Numbered from the stretch's first letter, positions 24,933-36,864 are shown. The stretch is DNA of 64,000 nt from Setophaga petechia (GCA_024362935.1 JANCRA010000017.1:19087001-19151000), one strand, 5' to 3'. The notes: generated by a model from the sequence alone, not told the origin. Program-made: numbers and translations.

Positions 24933-27900
24933 ATTGCTGATAGAGAATCTACAAATATTTTTTTGAATTTTTTTTCCTGTAGTGGCTTATTCAGCACGCA
25001 ACATGAGAAAAAGATGTTGTGAAGAATTTGCTGTGCACAGTGCATGGAAAGTCTCACTGATCTTGTGATCACCATCTCCTTCCAGTCACAAATATGAATT
25101 TAGACACACCCAAGGCCATAAGTTCTGATCTGGATTTTGAACACACATTTATTTCTGTACTGTGCTATCAAACATCCTTGAGGATGCTCTACCCAGTGTT
25201 TTAAACTCTCTCAGAATGGAAATCTCAGCTTACACATTTCCTGATGAGAGCCAGCTTTGTTTCCAGCAGAGCTGATGCTCAGGCTGGATTTGCTGCCCTT
25301 ACACAATGACTTTTCTGAGTTCCCAGGATGCCACGACAGCAATAATTCCCACTGAGGCAGACAAGCAGTGCTGGAACAGAGCCCAGTGTGGCAGGACACA
25401 GCCCCTGCACTCACAGGAGCTCTTTGCACAGCCCTCAGTGCTCTCATTCCCAGATCTCCTCAGGAAACATCCAGATCTGCCCTCCTGAGCTCTGGCATCA
25501 CCCCAAGTGCCTCCCCAGAGGAGAGGAGAGCAGCAGGAGCCACCCCTGAGTGTGCTGCTCCAATTTCTGTCTGTGCAGAGCCACACTCTCCACTCCTGTT
25601 ATTACCACAGCCATGCAAAATGAAAAACTGGGATTATTTTCTATTTGGTTCTCTCTCCTTCATCTAAGGAAGGAGCATATCCTCCCCCTTGGGCATCCAG
25701 ACAGGCTCACAACTGATTGCCCATTCAAATTGGAGTGGGTTATCCACTGGAGCTGCAGCTTGCTCCCAGAATAAGGCTGCAGGGTGGAGGGGATTGTGTA
25801 AAAGAGTGCTCTTTATTCCTGGGAGAAGAAGTTCCTTGACTTCTAGCTATTTCAAAGACTCATTATTTACTGGCAATGAAATCCACTTGGAAACTAATAT
25901 GTGAGAGAAATGCTCAGTATAGAGCAGGAGTTGAAGGGCAAAAATCATCTTTGTAAGTTATTCTCAAGGCAATCACTTCATATCTCATTTCATTATGCAG
26001 CATATTTTTCAGGTATTCATTTCAAGTGTATTTTTTAAAAGAAAACATCGAGCTCACTATATTTTGAGACTCCTAAAATACCATTATGCATTTGAAGGAT
26101 TTTATGCTCAAGGCCAGTAGTTCCTCATTTCTGTTACATGTGAAACTAGATGAGAAAATAAGATTATCACTCTCAAAGCCCTTTAGGAGAAAACTGAGTT
26201 AACGTGACAATTCAAGTTCATGGAAGAAGATACTTGTGCAAAGTGTGCATGACTTATAAATTCATTTAACATTGACTTTGCAATTAAGTTTGCTTCCTTC
26301 CTCACAGATACTGCAGCAAGCTTGGGAATGTTGTGGCTAAATGAAGTAGCAATGAAGGAGGCCGAATCCATGCACCACCTTTTAAATACCACTTGGATAA
26401 ATGCATTTTTCCAAAAGTGTCCAGATACTCCAGAAGTGCCCATCAAAAATATATGTAAAACATTAAATAAAATAAAAAATACAGCAGGAATTTTAATGTT
26501 CAGAGGGATAATGGCAACAGCAGAAGGAAAGGAGAAGCAAAACTGCCCCTGTCTGGTTAGAGAGAGGTAATATCCAGCTCAGTTTGTTGTTGCTGTGTCC
26601 TGGAGGGCAATTTCTACAACTCTGGTGGTATCTCAGGGCTGGTATATAATGCATTTAACAATGCTAATATGTTAATGCAATTTAATTTGCTCATTGCTGA
26701 AATGCCCTCTGAAAGATTTGTGACAGCAGCACGGAGATGGATGTGGATGAAGTGTGAATAGAAATGTGGATGTGGAAGCACCAGAGAGCAGCAGAACAGA
26801 CAAGAAAATAATGTTCTATACTGATAACAGAGGCAATTACAGCCAGCAATAAAATGAAGAATGTGCTTCTTTTGCCAAAACCAGAAATTCTGCTCTGTGA
26901 CAGAAGCACAGACCTCAGAAACACAATGGGATGGCAAACAGGATTCAACAGTTGATGTCTTTTGTCCTGAGCAAAATCAGTTTCCTTACAGATCTTGTAA
27001 ACAAATCCTAGCCTCAGCTGGTGCAACTTGTCACCCAAGCAGAGCCTGGAACTTTGAGCTGCAAAGCAATGGCTGCAGAAGGGGAAAAAGTGATTTATGT
27101 GTCATTACTTCTCCAGCAAACACACAGAGCTTTCATTGAGAATTGGCCTTCTCAAAAAGTGTCATGAAACTACTTATGCAGGATAAATGGATAAAATGAA
27201 GACAAAGTGATAATTTTCATACAGTATTAAGCTTAATTTTGCCTTCATGTGGTGCCCTTATGTTTATATACCTGGATTATAAATCATATTTAGGTGAGAA
27301 GAGACAGACACCTTTGTGCAAGCCCCGGCCTCTTTTAGCTGAGGTGAAATCCCAACACTTGGAAAGAGCTTCCAGAAATAAGTAGCAATAGAAAAAAGCA
27401 ACAGAAAGAAAATCAGTCAGAGTAACAAATTCTTGAAATAAGCAGAAATAAGTTTTGGAGATCCTTGAGAGGAGAAGGTGCTTAGGCAAAACCAGAGAAC
27501 CAAGAGGGCTGAGAGAGTTTGGCAGATTATCACTGACCAAGATGTGATCTCTCCCTCCTATGATGTAAGAGAGAAGAATGATTGATGATGCAAAGATTCT
27601 GCTGTTCAATTAAAAAATGCAATGAGTAATCAGAAAGGAGCAGAGAGGGAAGAACGTTCTGGTGAGCATGGGATGCAAACCTTCCCACGAGTCACAACCT
27701 GCAAATCCCAAAGGCAAATTCTGCAGTGACCACACTGAGTGCCAAATGCCAACTGCATCCAAACAAACCCTTCCTGCCACACTACAAATGTCTCAAAGTA
27801 AAGATAGTTTGCAGTACTGAGACTGGAAGGGTTCATCATAATCCTCTAGAGACACAGCATTTAAAATAATTTTTTCCTCAAGTTTGGAAGCTTCCTACTC

Positions 27901-28662
27901 TTCATAATGTAATTGTAGCTTAATTTCATGCAGCATCTCAGCTAAAGAGTGTGCAAAAGTGTAAAGCTTTGCCATCTGGTCTCTACAACACAGCTGCAGA
28001 CAGAGAATATCACCACAAGGCACCAAAGGTTTTGCCAGAATTCAGATAAATGGAAGTTTAATAACTTTCCTTTGCAGTAGTCACTTTGTATCAAAATACT
28101 AAATTTCTGTTTTGCACTTACAACGTGCCTCTGAGTTAGAGGAATAAAAAAATAAATACAATTATATCAAGAGATAATTTCCTGCATTTCTGAAATAAAT
28201 CCTTTTTTGGGTAACGAGGGATCGAAGAGTGTAGCAAATCAAGAACATTATTATGTTCAAACATAAATCTTTGCAAGCCCAGCAAGATGCAGGGAGTTGG
28301 ATTTCCAGAGAGACCCAAGCCAGGTCGTTTAGTGACGAGGTAGATGGGAGATGAGCTCATCTGATGATGATCAACAAATCTCAGATTTATTGATTAACAG
28401 GCACACTTTTATAATCACAGTAATAAGGCTCATACGTATTGCAAAAATAGAGCTCACTATTGGTCAGCTATAAAAAGTCAGTCCCACCTTTCTCAGGATG
28501 TTTGTGGCTTCTTTTTTTACCTCCTGTTATCACATATTTTCTTGAACAGCTTCTTGCTCAAAGAAAATGTGTCCTTGAATTAGGCAGCTGTTGCTTTCTC
28601 AGGTGTATTTTCTCACATCTCCTTTCCCATCAACGATGTCTCAATAAAAAACTGTCCACAGT
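24933..28662. other. single-copy noncoding DNA
   Basis: Unique, AT-rich sequence. Open frames of 60-115 codons (for example 26691-27038 on the minus strand) have no recognisable domain. No transposon was identified. Confidence 0.55.
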
Positions 28663-28742
28663 TTAGCAGAAGAGAGCACATTTGGTATTTTGGATACCTA
28701 GCTGTTAGCAGAAGAGCACATTTGGTATTTTGGATACCTGGC
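28663..28742. repeat. 42-bp tandem duplication
   Basis: The word TTAGCAGAAGAG begins at 28663 and again at 28705. Both are followed by GCACATTTGGTATTTTGG and ATACCT. The copies differ by an AG insertion and a few bases, so this is a fairly recent local duplication. Confidence 0.88.
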
Positions 28743-29896
28743 CATGAACAGCACAAGCAGAAGGGCTCACAGCAAGCTCTCCCCAGAGCCCTGATGGCAG
28801 GGAGGCTTTCCCCGAGCCTGCAGCAGCTCTTAAGTCCAGCCTGTTGCACTCTGAGCTCCACTGCTGAGCTCTGGGGTTAACTCAGGCTTAACACAGCCCA
28901 GATTAACTTAAGTGCTCTGCAATAATGGGATCACAATGCTGGAAACTCTGACCTTGCCCTCCCTGACCCCTGAAGCATCCTCAGACTGAAACAGCCTTTG
29001 AAAGCCTTTAGCAAGCATTACTAATTAGAACTGCCTTTTTCTAGGTTTAAAAGCAGTGAAACATGGCTTTTAGCCTGACTGAGGCAATGCTGCAAGTCTC
29101 AAGAAGAGATCTCTCTTTTCTTGCCCCAGAACTTTTGATAAATGTAGAACTTTGCAGTGATACAAGGGAACTTCCCATTACTAGATTACATATTCAAGTC
29201 TCACACAGAAAACTATTAACTTCAGGTATAACTTTGTCTTATTAAAGCATTACAAAAAGCCCAGAAATAACAATTAATGAACATGGTCACTGCCTCAATA
29301 TGCAGTTTCTGAAAACCTGACATTCTTAGGCTGTCACCTGCAAAGACCACAGATGCAATTAAGAAATTGTCACCACAGAAATAATTTCCCAGGCACACCT
29401 TTCTAGTGTGTGTATATGCAGACACACACAAATATATGTCTATCCAGCATTAAAATCAGAAAAAAATCTCCCTCACAGCAGAACCCCTCCCCTACCCCTG
29501 AACTGTGCAATTTAATGTTTTTAGCAAACTGACATTGAACAGAGCAGCCCTTTTCCATCTGATGTCACATCCCAAAATAACAAATCAGCCCCGTGACCCC
29601 ACAGCAGAGGCTGAGGGGCTCTCACACAAACTCGTGGCACATCTTGCTGACCAAATTCAGCACTGCAGCCACACATCTGCCTCATCACACCCCAGACTTT
29701 CACTTCAGAGGCACCAGGATCACACCCATCAATCTGTGCCTCCCACACGCCCTGCTCTCCTCAGCAGCCTTGCAGAGAGGATTTATCTCCAAACCCAACT
29801 GCTCAGGGCCACAAAGGCATCTCTGCTCAGGGAAGGGGTCTGACCCTCCCTGCAGGGAAAAGTGCTACCAGCATGTGCACCAACAGAGCCTCTGAG
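28743..29896. other. single-copy noncoding DNA
   Basis: Unique sequence, GC-richer between 29580 and 29890. Frames of 100-112 codons at 29505-29895 overlap in two phases and lack any recognised domain. Confidence 0.5.
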
Positions 29897-29999
29897 CTCC
29901 AAACTCTCCCCAAGTTCTTCTAACATTTCATTAAAAGCAAATTTAATTGTCTAGTTTGCTTTTAATGAAATGTTAGGAGAACTTGGGGAGAATTTGGGG
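29897..29999. repeat. near-perfect inverted repeat, 45-bp arms, 13-bp loop
   Basis: The left arm (29897-29941, ending TTCATTAAAAGCAAA) and the right arm (29955-29999, starting TTTGCTTTTAATGAA) are reverse complements with about three mismatches. The 13-bp loop (29942-29954) is AT-rich. A 13-bp word, TTGGGGAGAATTT, is also tandemly repeated at the outer end of the right arm. No flanking target duplication or terminal motif of a known MITE was seen. Candidate origins are a template-switch event, a hairpin-forming RNA precursor or an unrecognised MITE. Confidence 0.93.
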
Positions 30000-30586
30000 A
30001 GAATTTGGAGAATTGTGCCTATTGAGATAGGGAGATACAGGTTCCCTCCTTAAACGACTGTGAGCTGTGAAGTGGGGTTGTATTTATAGGAATGAGAATG
30101 CAAGTCTGAATTTCTCACACATTTTGTTTAAAAGTCATCCTGGTGCACTCTCTCCCTCCACCCCCATCCCCCTGCCTTTCCCTTACATCTCTTCTCCAGC
30201 AAAGATTTAATTATTTAATGCCAAGTGCAATAACATCAGGAGCAACCAAGAGCATTCTTCCATAGAATACCTCATAGCACACTAATTAGGGCTCTTCTGA
30301 GAGATTTAACAACCCCTGTAGGCAGAGGAGGGAGCTGGATCTGATCTCCTCTAATCCCAGGGACTGCCCTCATTTTTGTTCTGCTGCAAAGGGCTGCAGA
30401 GGGGTTCCAGGGCCTCCTTTTGTGAGAGCAGAGCTCCACTCCAGCTGTGCCTGGGTGACTCCTTCAGCTCCAAGGAATTGCTTAGGGCTGAGTGGAACCT
30501 CTGTGCCTCTTGTTATTGCCAGGGTGGGTTCCACAGCTTTGATCCCAGCGTGGGGGCAGCTCTTCCTCCCTGGAAAAGGAAAATTG
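30000..30586. other. single-copy noncoding DNA
   Basis: Unique sequence between the inverted repeat and the 28-bp minisatellite. No gene is supported. Confidence 0.55.
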
Positions 30587-31110
30587 TGTGCCCAGTTCAG
30601 GGAAGGGGAATTTGTGCACCCATTTCAGAGAAGGGGAAGTTGTGAGCCTGTGACTGTGTTCATAGGGGTCTGAGGATGAGGGAAGAGATGAGGATCTGAC
30701 TCCATGGTTCAGAAGGCTGATTTATTATTTTGTGATATATATTATATTAAACTATACTGAAGGAATAGAAGAAAGGATTTCCTCTGAAGGCTGGCTAAGA
30801 ATAGAAAAAGAAAGAATGATAACCAAGGGTTGTGTCTTGGACAGAGAGTCTGAGCCAGCTGACTGTGATTGGTCATTAATTACAAACAACCACATGAGAC
30901 AAATCACAGATCCACCTGTTGCATTCCACAGCAGCAGATAATCATTGTTTACATTTTGTTCCTGAGGCCTCTCAGCTTCTCAGGAGAAAAAATCCTAAGG
31001 AAAGGATTTTTCAGAAAATATCACATCTGTGACGTGTGCCCAGTTCAGAGAAGGGAAACTTGTGTGCCCAGTTCAGAGAAAGGGAGCTTGTGTACCCGGT
31101 TCAGAGCAGT
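30587..31110. repeat. 28-bp minisatellite split by an LTR
   Basis: Units beginning TGTGCCCAGTTCAGAGAAGG occur at 30587, 30613 and 30641 (cut short), then resume at 31035, 31063 and 31091 after the inserted LTR. The intact spacing is 26-28 bp. The continuity of units on both sides shows that the array was there before the insertion. Confidence 0.88.
30649..31034 (+). mobile_element. solo LTR, family A, copy 1
   Basis: A 386-bp element starting TGTGACTGTG and ending CTGTGACG. It shares with 52477-52864, 53137-53751 and 57835-58216 the blocks GGGGTCTGAGGATGAGGG, GGCTGATTTATTATTT, an AT-rich TATA-like zone, GAAGGCTGGCTAAGAATAG, GTTGCATTCCACAGCAGC and GGATTTTTCAGAAAATATCA. Flanks TGAGCC (30643-30648) and TGTGCC (31035-31040) fit a 6-bp target duplication with one mismatch, which suggests an ERVK-type integrase. 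No internal retroviral region is present, so it is a solo LTR. Confidence 0.85.
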
Positions 31111-31246
31111 GAACTCCACCAGAAGCACACTGGTGTGTGAGCATCCCTGGCCCTGGCCTTGGCTCCCTGCAGCTGGATGGAGAAGGTGCAATTGGCAGCC
31201 AAAGGGGGAAGCCACATGCAGAGCACGTTTATATTTGTGGCAGAGC
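31111..31246. other. short unique spacer
   Basis: GC-richer unique sequence between the 28-bp minisatellite and the CR1 copy. Nothing was recognised. Confidence 0.5.
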
Positions 31247-31582
31247 ACAGAATCAGACAGTGGCCTGCCTTGGAAGTGACCTTAAGGATTATTTCATTCC
31301 AACCCCCTGCCATGGGCAGGGACATCCTCCACTGTCCCAAATTGCTCCAAGCTCTGCCCAGCCTGACCTTGGACAGTTCCAGGGATCCAGGGGCAGCCCC
31401 AGCTGCTCTGGGCACCCTCCCAGGGAAGGATTTATTCCCAGTATCCCACCCAGCCCTCCTGCTGGCAGCCCCCTCTCCTGTCTCTCCACACCTTTGTCCT
31501 AGGTCCCTCTCCAGCTCTCTTGGAGCCTCTTTAGGCTCCAGGTGATGCTCCAGGGTTTCCTTGGAGCCCTCTCTTCTCCAGA
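31247..31582 (-). mobile_element. CR1 LINE, 5'-truncated copy
   Basis: Read on the minus strand, this matches the familiar avian CR1 3' region: a TCTCCAGAAG-like start, GGGTGCCCAGAGCAGCTG, CCAAGGTCAGGCTGGGCAGA, GATGTCCCTGCCCATGG and CAGGGGGTTGGAATGAAAT, then a decayed tail at 31247. About 336 bp remain and no reverse-transcriptase coding portion is included. Plus-strand frames of 121-136 codons in this region are antisense CR1 translation, not genes. Confidence 0.9.
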
Positions 31583-33516
31583 TGACAGCATGCTGGGAGC
31601 AGGGAGATCACAGGGACCAACAAACTCCTCTCACAGGTTTGAATTCCTGACCTCCTCACAATGCCATCACCACACTTCAAGCAGTCTGAGTGGGGTTCTG
31701 CAATGCTGGAAAGAAGTTCAACCAAACTAAAAGACAGCTCTGGTCTGAACACTGCACCTGATTGCAATGGACTGTGTTCTTTGAGCCATTAGCTTTAAGT
31801 GAGGTAAACCAAAGGCATAAAAACATCTCTGAATTGCTAATAATGCTCAGTTACCTCTCACCTTATTTCAGATCACTGATGTTTGTAATATTTCTGCTCT
31901 TCCTTATGTTCTTCAGCATTGCCATTGAAAATTCAGCAGTAATTAGCTACCATGAAAACTAAGAGCATTAAATAAGGACTGTTTATTATTATAGCATGAA
32001 AGAGTTTCCAATTGCAATGCTCATTGAAATCCACATAAATCTTCCCCCCCAATTAAACTAATCTAAGATCTTTCCATTAAAAAAGAAAGTTGCAGTGTGA
32101 GCATTAGCTATGTCACCCTATAGGGCTGATCTTTACACCAGACCAAATGTGAAATTTTCAACATATTTTAAAAGTTGCTGCTCTTTATTTTTACCAATTA
32201 ATGACTCTTTTGAACTTCACCTCATGATACTTATTAGCCTTCTTAAATATACTGGAGGTGATACATTCTTCATTTGTGTCAGTCATTAATCAGTGCTCAA
32301 TAAGTGCTGTCAGGAAGCTGCTGCCTTTGATGTCTCATTGTTCAGCGCATTCTTTCTTGTTGGTCGTTAATCAAACGCTTCCCTGCTGTGGTCAAAGCAC
32401 AGCTTGAGAGCAGTTTCAGGGGTGATCCAGCATTAAAACATGGAGCTGGTTGTAAAGGTCCAGGGTTGTTGTTTTTTTTTTTACATCCCATGCCAAAGTG
32501 AAAGCTTTCATTTTGCATTCCTTGGCAAACGAGGCATCCTTGTCCTGCCCTTATGGCTGGGAGGCTCAGAAAGCAGCGCTGGGTTCTGCCATCTAACTGG
32601 AGCACACTGTAATGACTGACTAATTAGCTGCAGTTAGGAAATGAACTGCGAAGTTTCCACTGTCAATCAAAGTGAAATCGTGCTCTTTTTTTACTTCCTT
32701 TTTTTTTTTTTTTTTAAGAGTGGAATTAAAATAATTGTCAAAACGCTTTAAAACTTCAGGGGGTGGTAAGTCAAATGAAAGCATCCAACAGGGAATAATA
32801 TCTGTCCTGGGATAAAATGAATATTTTCATTTCTAGTGTTTGTTCAAGCCAGATATATACTGAAAATATTCTGGAAGAGATTCTGCAAAAGCAAGAAGAG
32901 CAAGCTGAAAACAAGGGAAGGAGCAACTTAGAGGAGAATGAAAGGCAACTATGACATGGGACCAGGGACAATCACTGAAAATTAAAAAAAAAATTAAAAT
33001 TAAAGACTGACTATTAGAAAATACTGCATGTTTTAATAGTAGTTTGACACTGCTATGCTTGTTTAAAAAAAAATCCTCAGTGTAAGGAATCTTTGCAAAG
33101 ATGCTAAAATCTTCCTGTTTCTCTTTTCAGAGACCTGATAACGGGACATGCCAAAGACTTGCTGCTCTGCAGCTGAAGAGGTCTCTCAGATTAATATATA
33201 TTACCATTGTCTTCCACTTGTGAGTGAATTTTTAAGCTTATGTAAGACTAAAGTAAAGAAAAAGAAAAGTAAGGAAAATAAACACAATGTATTTTTAGAA
33301 AGAAGGCTATTACACCGCCTGATCATTTTATAAATATAATCATGATATTTAGTGACTGGTACCTAAGAAGTAGTCAAGGCATTTTCAGCCTGTTTTGCCC
33401 AGTTTTACCCAATCTTCTCTCCTGCTGTTCCCTGAGTTCCTCTCTTGCATAAAATCTGGTGAGAATCACCAATTGTTGAAACACTCAAATTAGTAAGACA
33501 AGAAGTTAAGCAGGAA
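31583..33516. other. single-copy noncoding DNA
   Basis: AT-rich unique sequence with T runs near 32471 and 32699-32716. An acceptor-like TTTCTCTTTTCAG ends near 33129 but has no good donor partner. No gene is supported. Confidence 0.5.
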
Positions 33517-33576
33517 AGGGGGTTGGAAGTAAATGATCATTAAGGTCCCTTCCAAAGCCTCCTAAGATTCTGTGTC
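33517..33576 (+). mobile_element. CR1 LINE 3' tail fragment
   Basis: GGGGGTTGGAAGTAAATGATC and the following TTAAGGTCCCTTCCAAAGCC with AAGATTCTGTG match the CR1 3' terminus in sense orientation. About 60 bp survive, so it is strongly truncated. Confidence 0.85.
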
Positions 33577-34243
33577 ATTTTAAATAAAACATTGTGGAAG
33601 TCTCTTTGTAGCAGGGACCTCACAACCCAGACATGGCACAGATAATGACAAACCCCATCTGTACAGCTCTGAGATCTCTGTGCTGTCTCATGGCTTTCAT
33701 GAGAACACAGACCTATAATTGAAATAAGAACCTGGTGGACTGTTTAGAGTCTAACTTTCACTTTGTTACCTGCTATTTCCCATTTTTCTCTCGTTTGAAA
33801 CTGAACAGAAAAGATTATGCTTTAGCCCACAGGCACTTTCTTTAGATGTTTTTTTTTTTTTTTTAAATGGCTGAGGGAACAAAATATTTCCCTTTCTCTA
33901 GACACTGGCATTCCACCTCACTCAAATCCCTGTGACCTCAAGCACCGATTTTTTCCTCTGTTCAAGACTGGATACAAAAGCACTAAGTTAATACATGGTC
34001 TGTTCATTGTGGGCACAATGCACCTCTTGGTGTGCCTTGTGATCTGCAGAGGGGCAGGATGAGAACTGAGAAAAGCTGGAGGCTGTAAATCCCTGATGCA
34101 CCAACGGCAGGCACTGACCTGCTCAAAATGCAGAGGGTAATTGGTCAGGGTTCAGAGGCAGGAACAGAAATCCCCTGGAACCTGAACGCTCCAAAATCCC
34201 CTGCAGGTCACTGACCTGGGCAGGGCTCACTGCTCTGTTCTTG
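33577..34243. other. single-copy noncoding DNA
   Basis: Unique sequence containing a T run at about 33850-33865. Nothing recognised before the 22-bp array. Confidence 0.5.
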
Positions 34244-34700
34244 TGATGTCACTGCCCAGCATTTGTGACATCATTTCCCAGTTTTTGTGACATCATTTCC
34301 CAGTTTTTTGTGACAGTGCTGCTCATTTTTTGTGCCATTACTGCTCAATTTTTTGTGACATCACTGCTCAATTTTTGTGACATCATTGCTCTGTTTTTGT
34401 GACATCATTGCTCTGTTTTTGTGACATCACTGCTCTGTTTTCAGGATATCACTGCTCTGATTTCAGGATATCACTGCTCAGTTTTTGTGATATCACTGCT
34501 CAATTATTTTGACATCACTGCCCCGTTTTCATGACATCACTGCTCTGTTTTCGTGACATCACTGCTCAGTCATTGTGACATCACTGCCCCACTTTCATGA
34601 CATCATTGCTCAGTTTTTGTGACATCACTGTTCTGTTCTTATGACATCATTGCTCAGTTTTTGTGACGTCATTGTCCTTTTTTTGGGATGCCACTGCTGT
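34244..34700 (+). repeat. 22-bp minisatellite with CRE/ATF-like octamer
   Basis: Twenty-one consecutive units start at 34244, 34266, 34288, 34311, 34333, 34356 and then every 22 bp to 34686. Each begins with an octamer: TGACATCA in 13 units, the full cAMP-response element TGACGTCA at 34664-34671, and close variants (TGATGTCA, TGATATCA, GGATATCA) in most others. The octamer is followed by CTGCTCTG/CTGCTCAG/CTGCCCCG and a T-rich linker. The spacing is far more regular than in the other minisatellites here. A regulatory role is inference only. Confidence 0.95.
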
Positions 34701-34891
34701 CAGCTGACCCTGCTCACACTCAGGGCAAACTGGAGCAAATTCCAGAAGAAATGAGGGACATCATGACCCTGATTCTGTGTGATCAACACCCGAGGAGTGT
34801 TTCAGGGGCCATTTGGAAAGAGGAGGGAGCCAAACCCAAGGTTTTTAGTGAGATCTAAGTTCAAGCAGCTGATTCTCTTTTTCTCCCCCAG

Positions 34892-35093
34892 GCATCAAGT
34901 TGACTCAGGCAGATTCTGTGCAGTTGTTTAATTCATCAGCCCTCAGTCCAATGAAACTGCAGCAGGATGAATTTGGACTCTTATACTTCAAGGACTATGA
35001 GAGGCTTTGCTGCAGATGCAAAATGACAGATTGCTGATGGCTCTTTACATATATTTTGCAGACTGAGTTACTCATAAAAATTATGTAAAATAA
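34892..35093 (+). other. possible 3'-terminal exon, unproven
   Basis: A strong pyrimidine tract (GATTCTCTTTTTCTCCCCCAG) ends at 34891. After it a frame is open for about 47 codons to a TGA near 35037, and an AATAAA signal follows at about 35088. The peptide is not recognised. A 47-codon open frame has roughly a one in ten chance of arising randomly, and no upstream partner exon was found, so this is weak. It lies 190 bp right of the CRE-like array. Confidence 0.12.
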
Positions 35094-36404
35094 ACTCCCC
35101 ATAGCCTTTACAAGGAGGAAACTCTGAGAACATTAAAAAAAAATCAAAAAAACCCACCAGAAAATTATGAGGTAAAGAAAGGAACTAACTGAAATGTGGT
35201 TGTTTCTTTTTCTTTTTTAAATTGAGTTAATTTGAGGAGAAAAAAGAAGAAAGAAGAAAGGCAGCTCCCACAGGAACTTTCCAAAGGTTTTCACCAAGGT
35301 GTTTAAATTTTAAGATTTTTGCATTCTGAGCCAAATGAAAGAAAAAAAAAAGCCCTTCTCAATACCCAACTGTGGAATCAAGAGGATTCCTGTAAATTAA
35401 TCTAGCACTGAGTCTATTCATATTGGGAATAATTTATTTTCTATCTGTTTTCATGAATTATAATCCAACTGGGAGAAAGAATTTGACTCAGACTGCATTA
35501 TTTTTGACCTAAGAAATTGGGTAAAGTTCTCTATTCTCTCACAACTAGTATTCTAATGTATAATTACATGAAGATTGAAAACCCTGATATGAAGACCCAA
35601 GACGTAGGTGACAGCTGCTTTTCAGGCCCAGGCTGTCCTGGTACCTTGTCACAGTCTCTAAGATGTCTTCAGTATCCCCCTTGTCTCTCTTGTCTTAAGC
35701 TTTTTGTCTTACTGTGATTTTTCTTCCCCCTTTTCCTTATTCTCTTTTCCATTGTTCATTATTCTGCCCCATTTCCCCATGGGCTCCCCGCTGACTCTCT
35801 CCTTGGATCCCATTCTCCTCTCTGCTTTGTCTGCGACCATTTTCATTTTGAAATGCAGCTGTGAGCTGCCTTCCCTGCTGCAGACTGATGTCCCTGTGCT
35901 TTGCCTGTTTGACACTCCAACCTCAGCCCCAGCTCAGAGTTTTGCTCTTCCTGCCCAGCAGAACTTCCCTCCTGATCCCCTCACTCACCAGCAGCTCCTG
36001 CCTGGCACAGGCAGCAAATCTGACAGAAACAAACTCACCCAGGCTGGTTTTAGGAAATCTCCCTGCATGCCAGCCCCTGCTTTCCCTGCCACAGGGAGCT
36101 TCTCATTTCTGGGACATGACCTGAGCTACACCCATCCTGCCACAGATTCTGTTCAATTCTGTCCTGCCCCACTCCCAGGAATGGAAAATGTCTCATCCTT
36201 TACTCCTTAGTGAAAAATCAATACCTTAAAATATCCAAACCAACAATTTTTTACTAGTTTGGTCTATTTTACTCATCGCATTCCTTCTCCTCATCATTAT
36301 CTTGTTACATTTTACATATATATTTTATTTTTTTTTTCCTGTTCACCATTACTTAGAGCTGACAGGAAGAGAGGAAAACTTCCCTCCAAGCTAGGCATTC
36401 TTAC
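35094..36404. other. single-copy noncoding DNA
   Basis: Unique sequence. The 168-codon plus-strand frame at 35704-36210 is rich in Ser, Pro, Leu and Phe from C/T-rich DNA and shows no domain, so it is not called. No transposon was recognised. Confidence 0.5.
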
Positions 36405-36417
36405 TGGCTCCATAACT

Positions 36418-36498
36418 TCAAAATTTTCCATACACAGCCTCAAAATCCCCTTCTGCAGTAAATATTTTCTATACACAGCTTCAAAATCCCCCTCTAAC
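36418..36498. repeat. 41-bp tandem duplication
   Basis: TACACAGCCTCAAAATCCCC (from 36431) and TACACAGCTTCAAAATCCCC (from 36472) are successive copies of one unit, each preceded by a TTTTCCA/TTTTCTA word. Confidence 0.85.
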
Positions 36499-36864
36499 TA
36501 ATTGGCTGCTTGTCACAAACAGGAAACTACAGAAGTGACCATATCATCAAGAAGAAATAAAATTACATGGAAAAAAAGCACTTTTAACCTTAATGGCACC
36601 TGGAACACATCAAACTCAGAACTGCAGGCTCCTGAGATTCTCATGAAGGGAAACCTGCACCAGCTACATTCCAAGGGATCTGCTTCTCCTAAAAACACAA
36701 GTTGGATCATGCTTATTGTGGGAATTTCTGCACTTCTGAAGGGGTTTAGTGACTGTGTTTTAGGGTTTGGGGTTTTTTAAAATATATATAAAAATTTTCC
36801 CAGTGGCTGTGAATGAAGTGTTGGAAGTTGGCCTAAATTGGGAAGTTTAAATATGGTGCAATAT
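36499..36864. other. single-copy noncoding DNA
   Basis: Unique sequence, including a short (AT)n run near 36781-36790. Nothing recognised. Confidence 0.5.

Noticed and set aside
30648..31033. CTGTGAC at both edges of LTR copy 1 as its target duplication
   Set aside because: Comparison with the other copies shows TGTGAC and GTGACA-type words are the LTR's own ends. TGAGCC/TGTGCC outside them fits better.
31101..31545. Frames of 104-128 codons rich in Pro, Leu and Ser on both strands
   Set aside because: They lie in a CR1 3' untranslated region, which does not code for protein.
35704..36210. 168-codon plus-strand open frame
   Set aside because: Ser/Pro/Leu/Phe-rich translation of C/T-rich DNA. 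An 87-codon frame overlaps in another phase, there is no domain, and no clear splice context.
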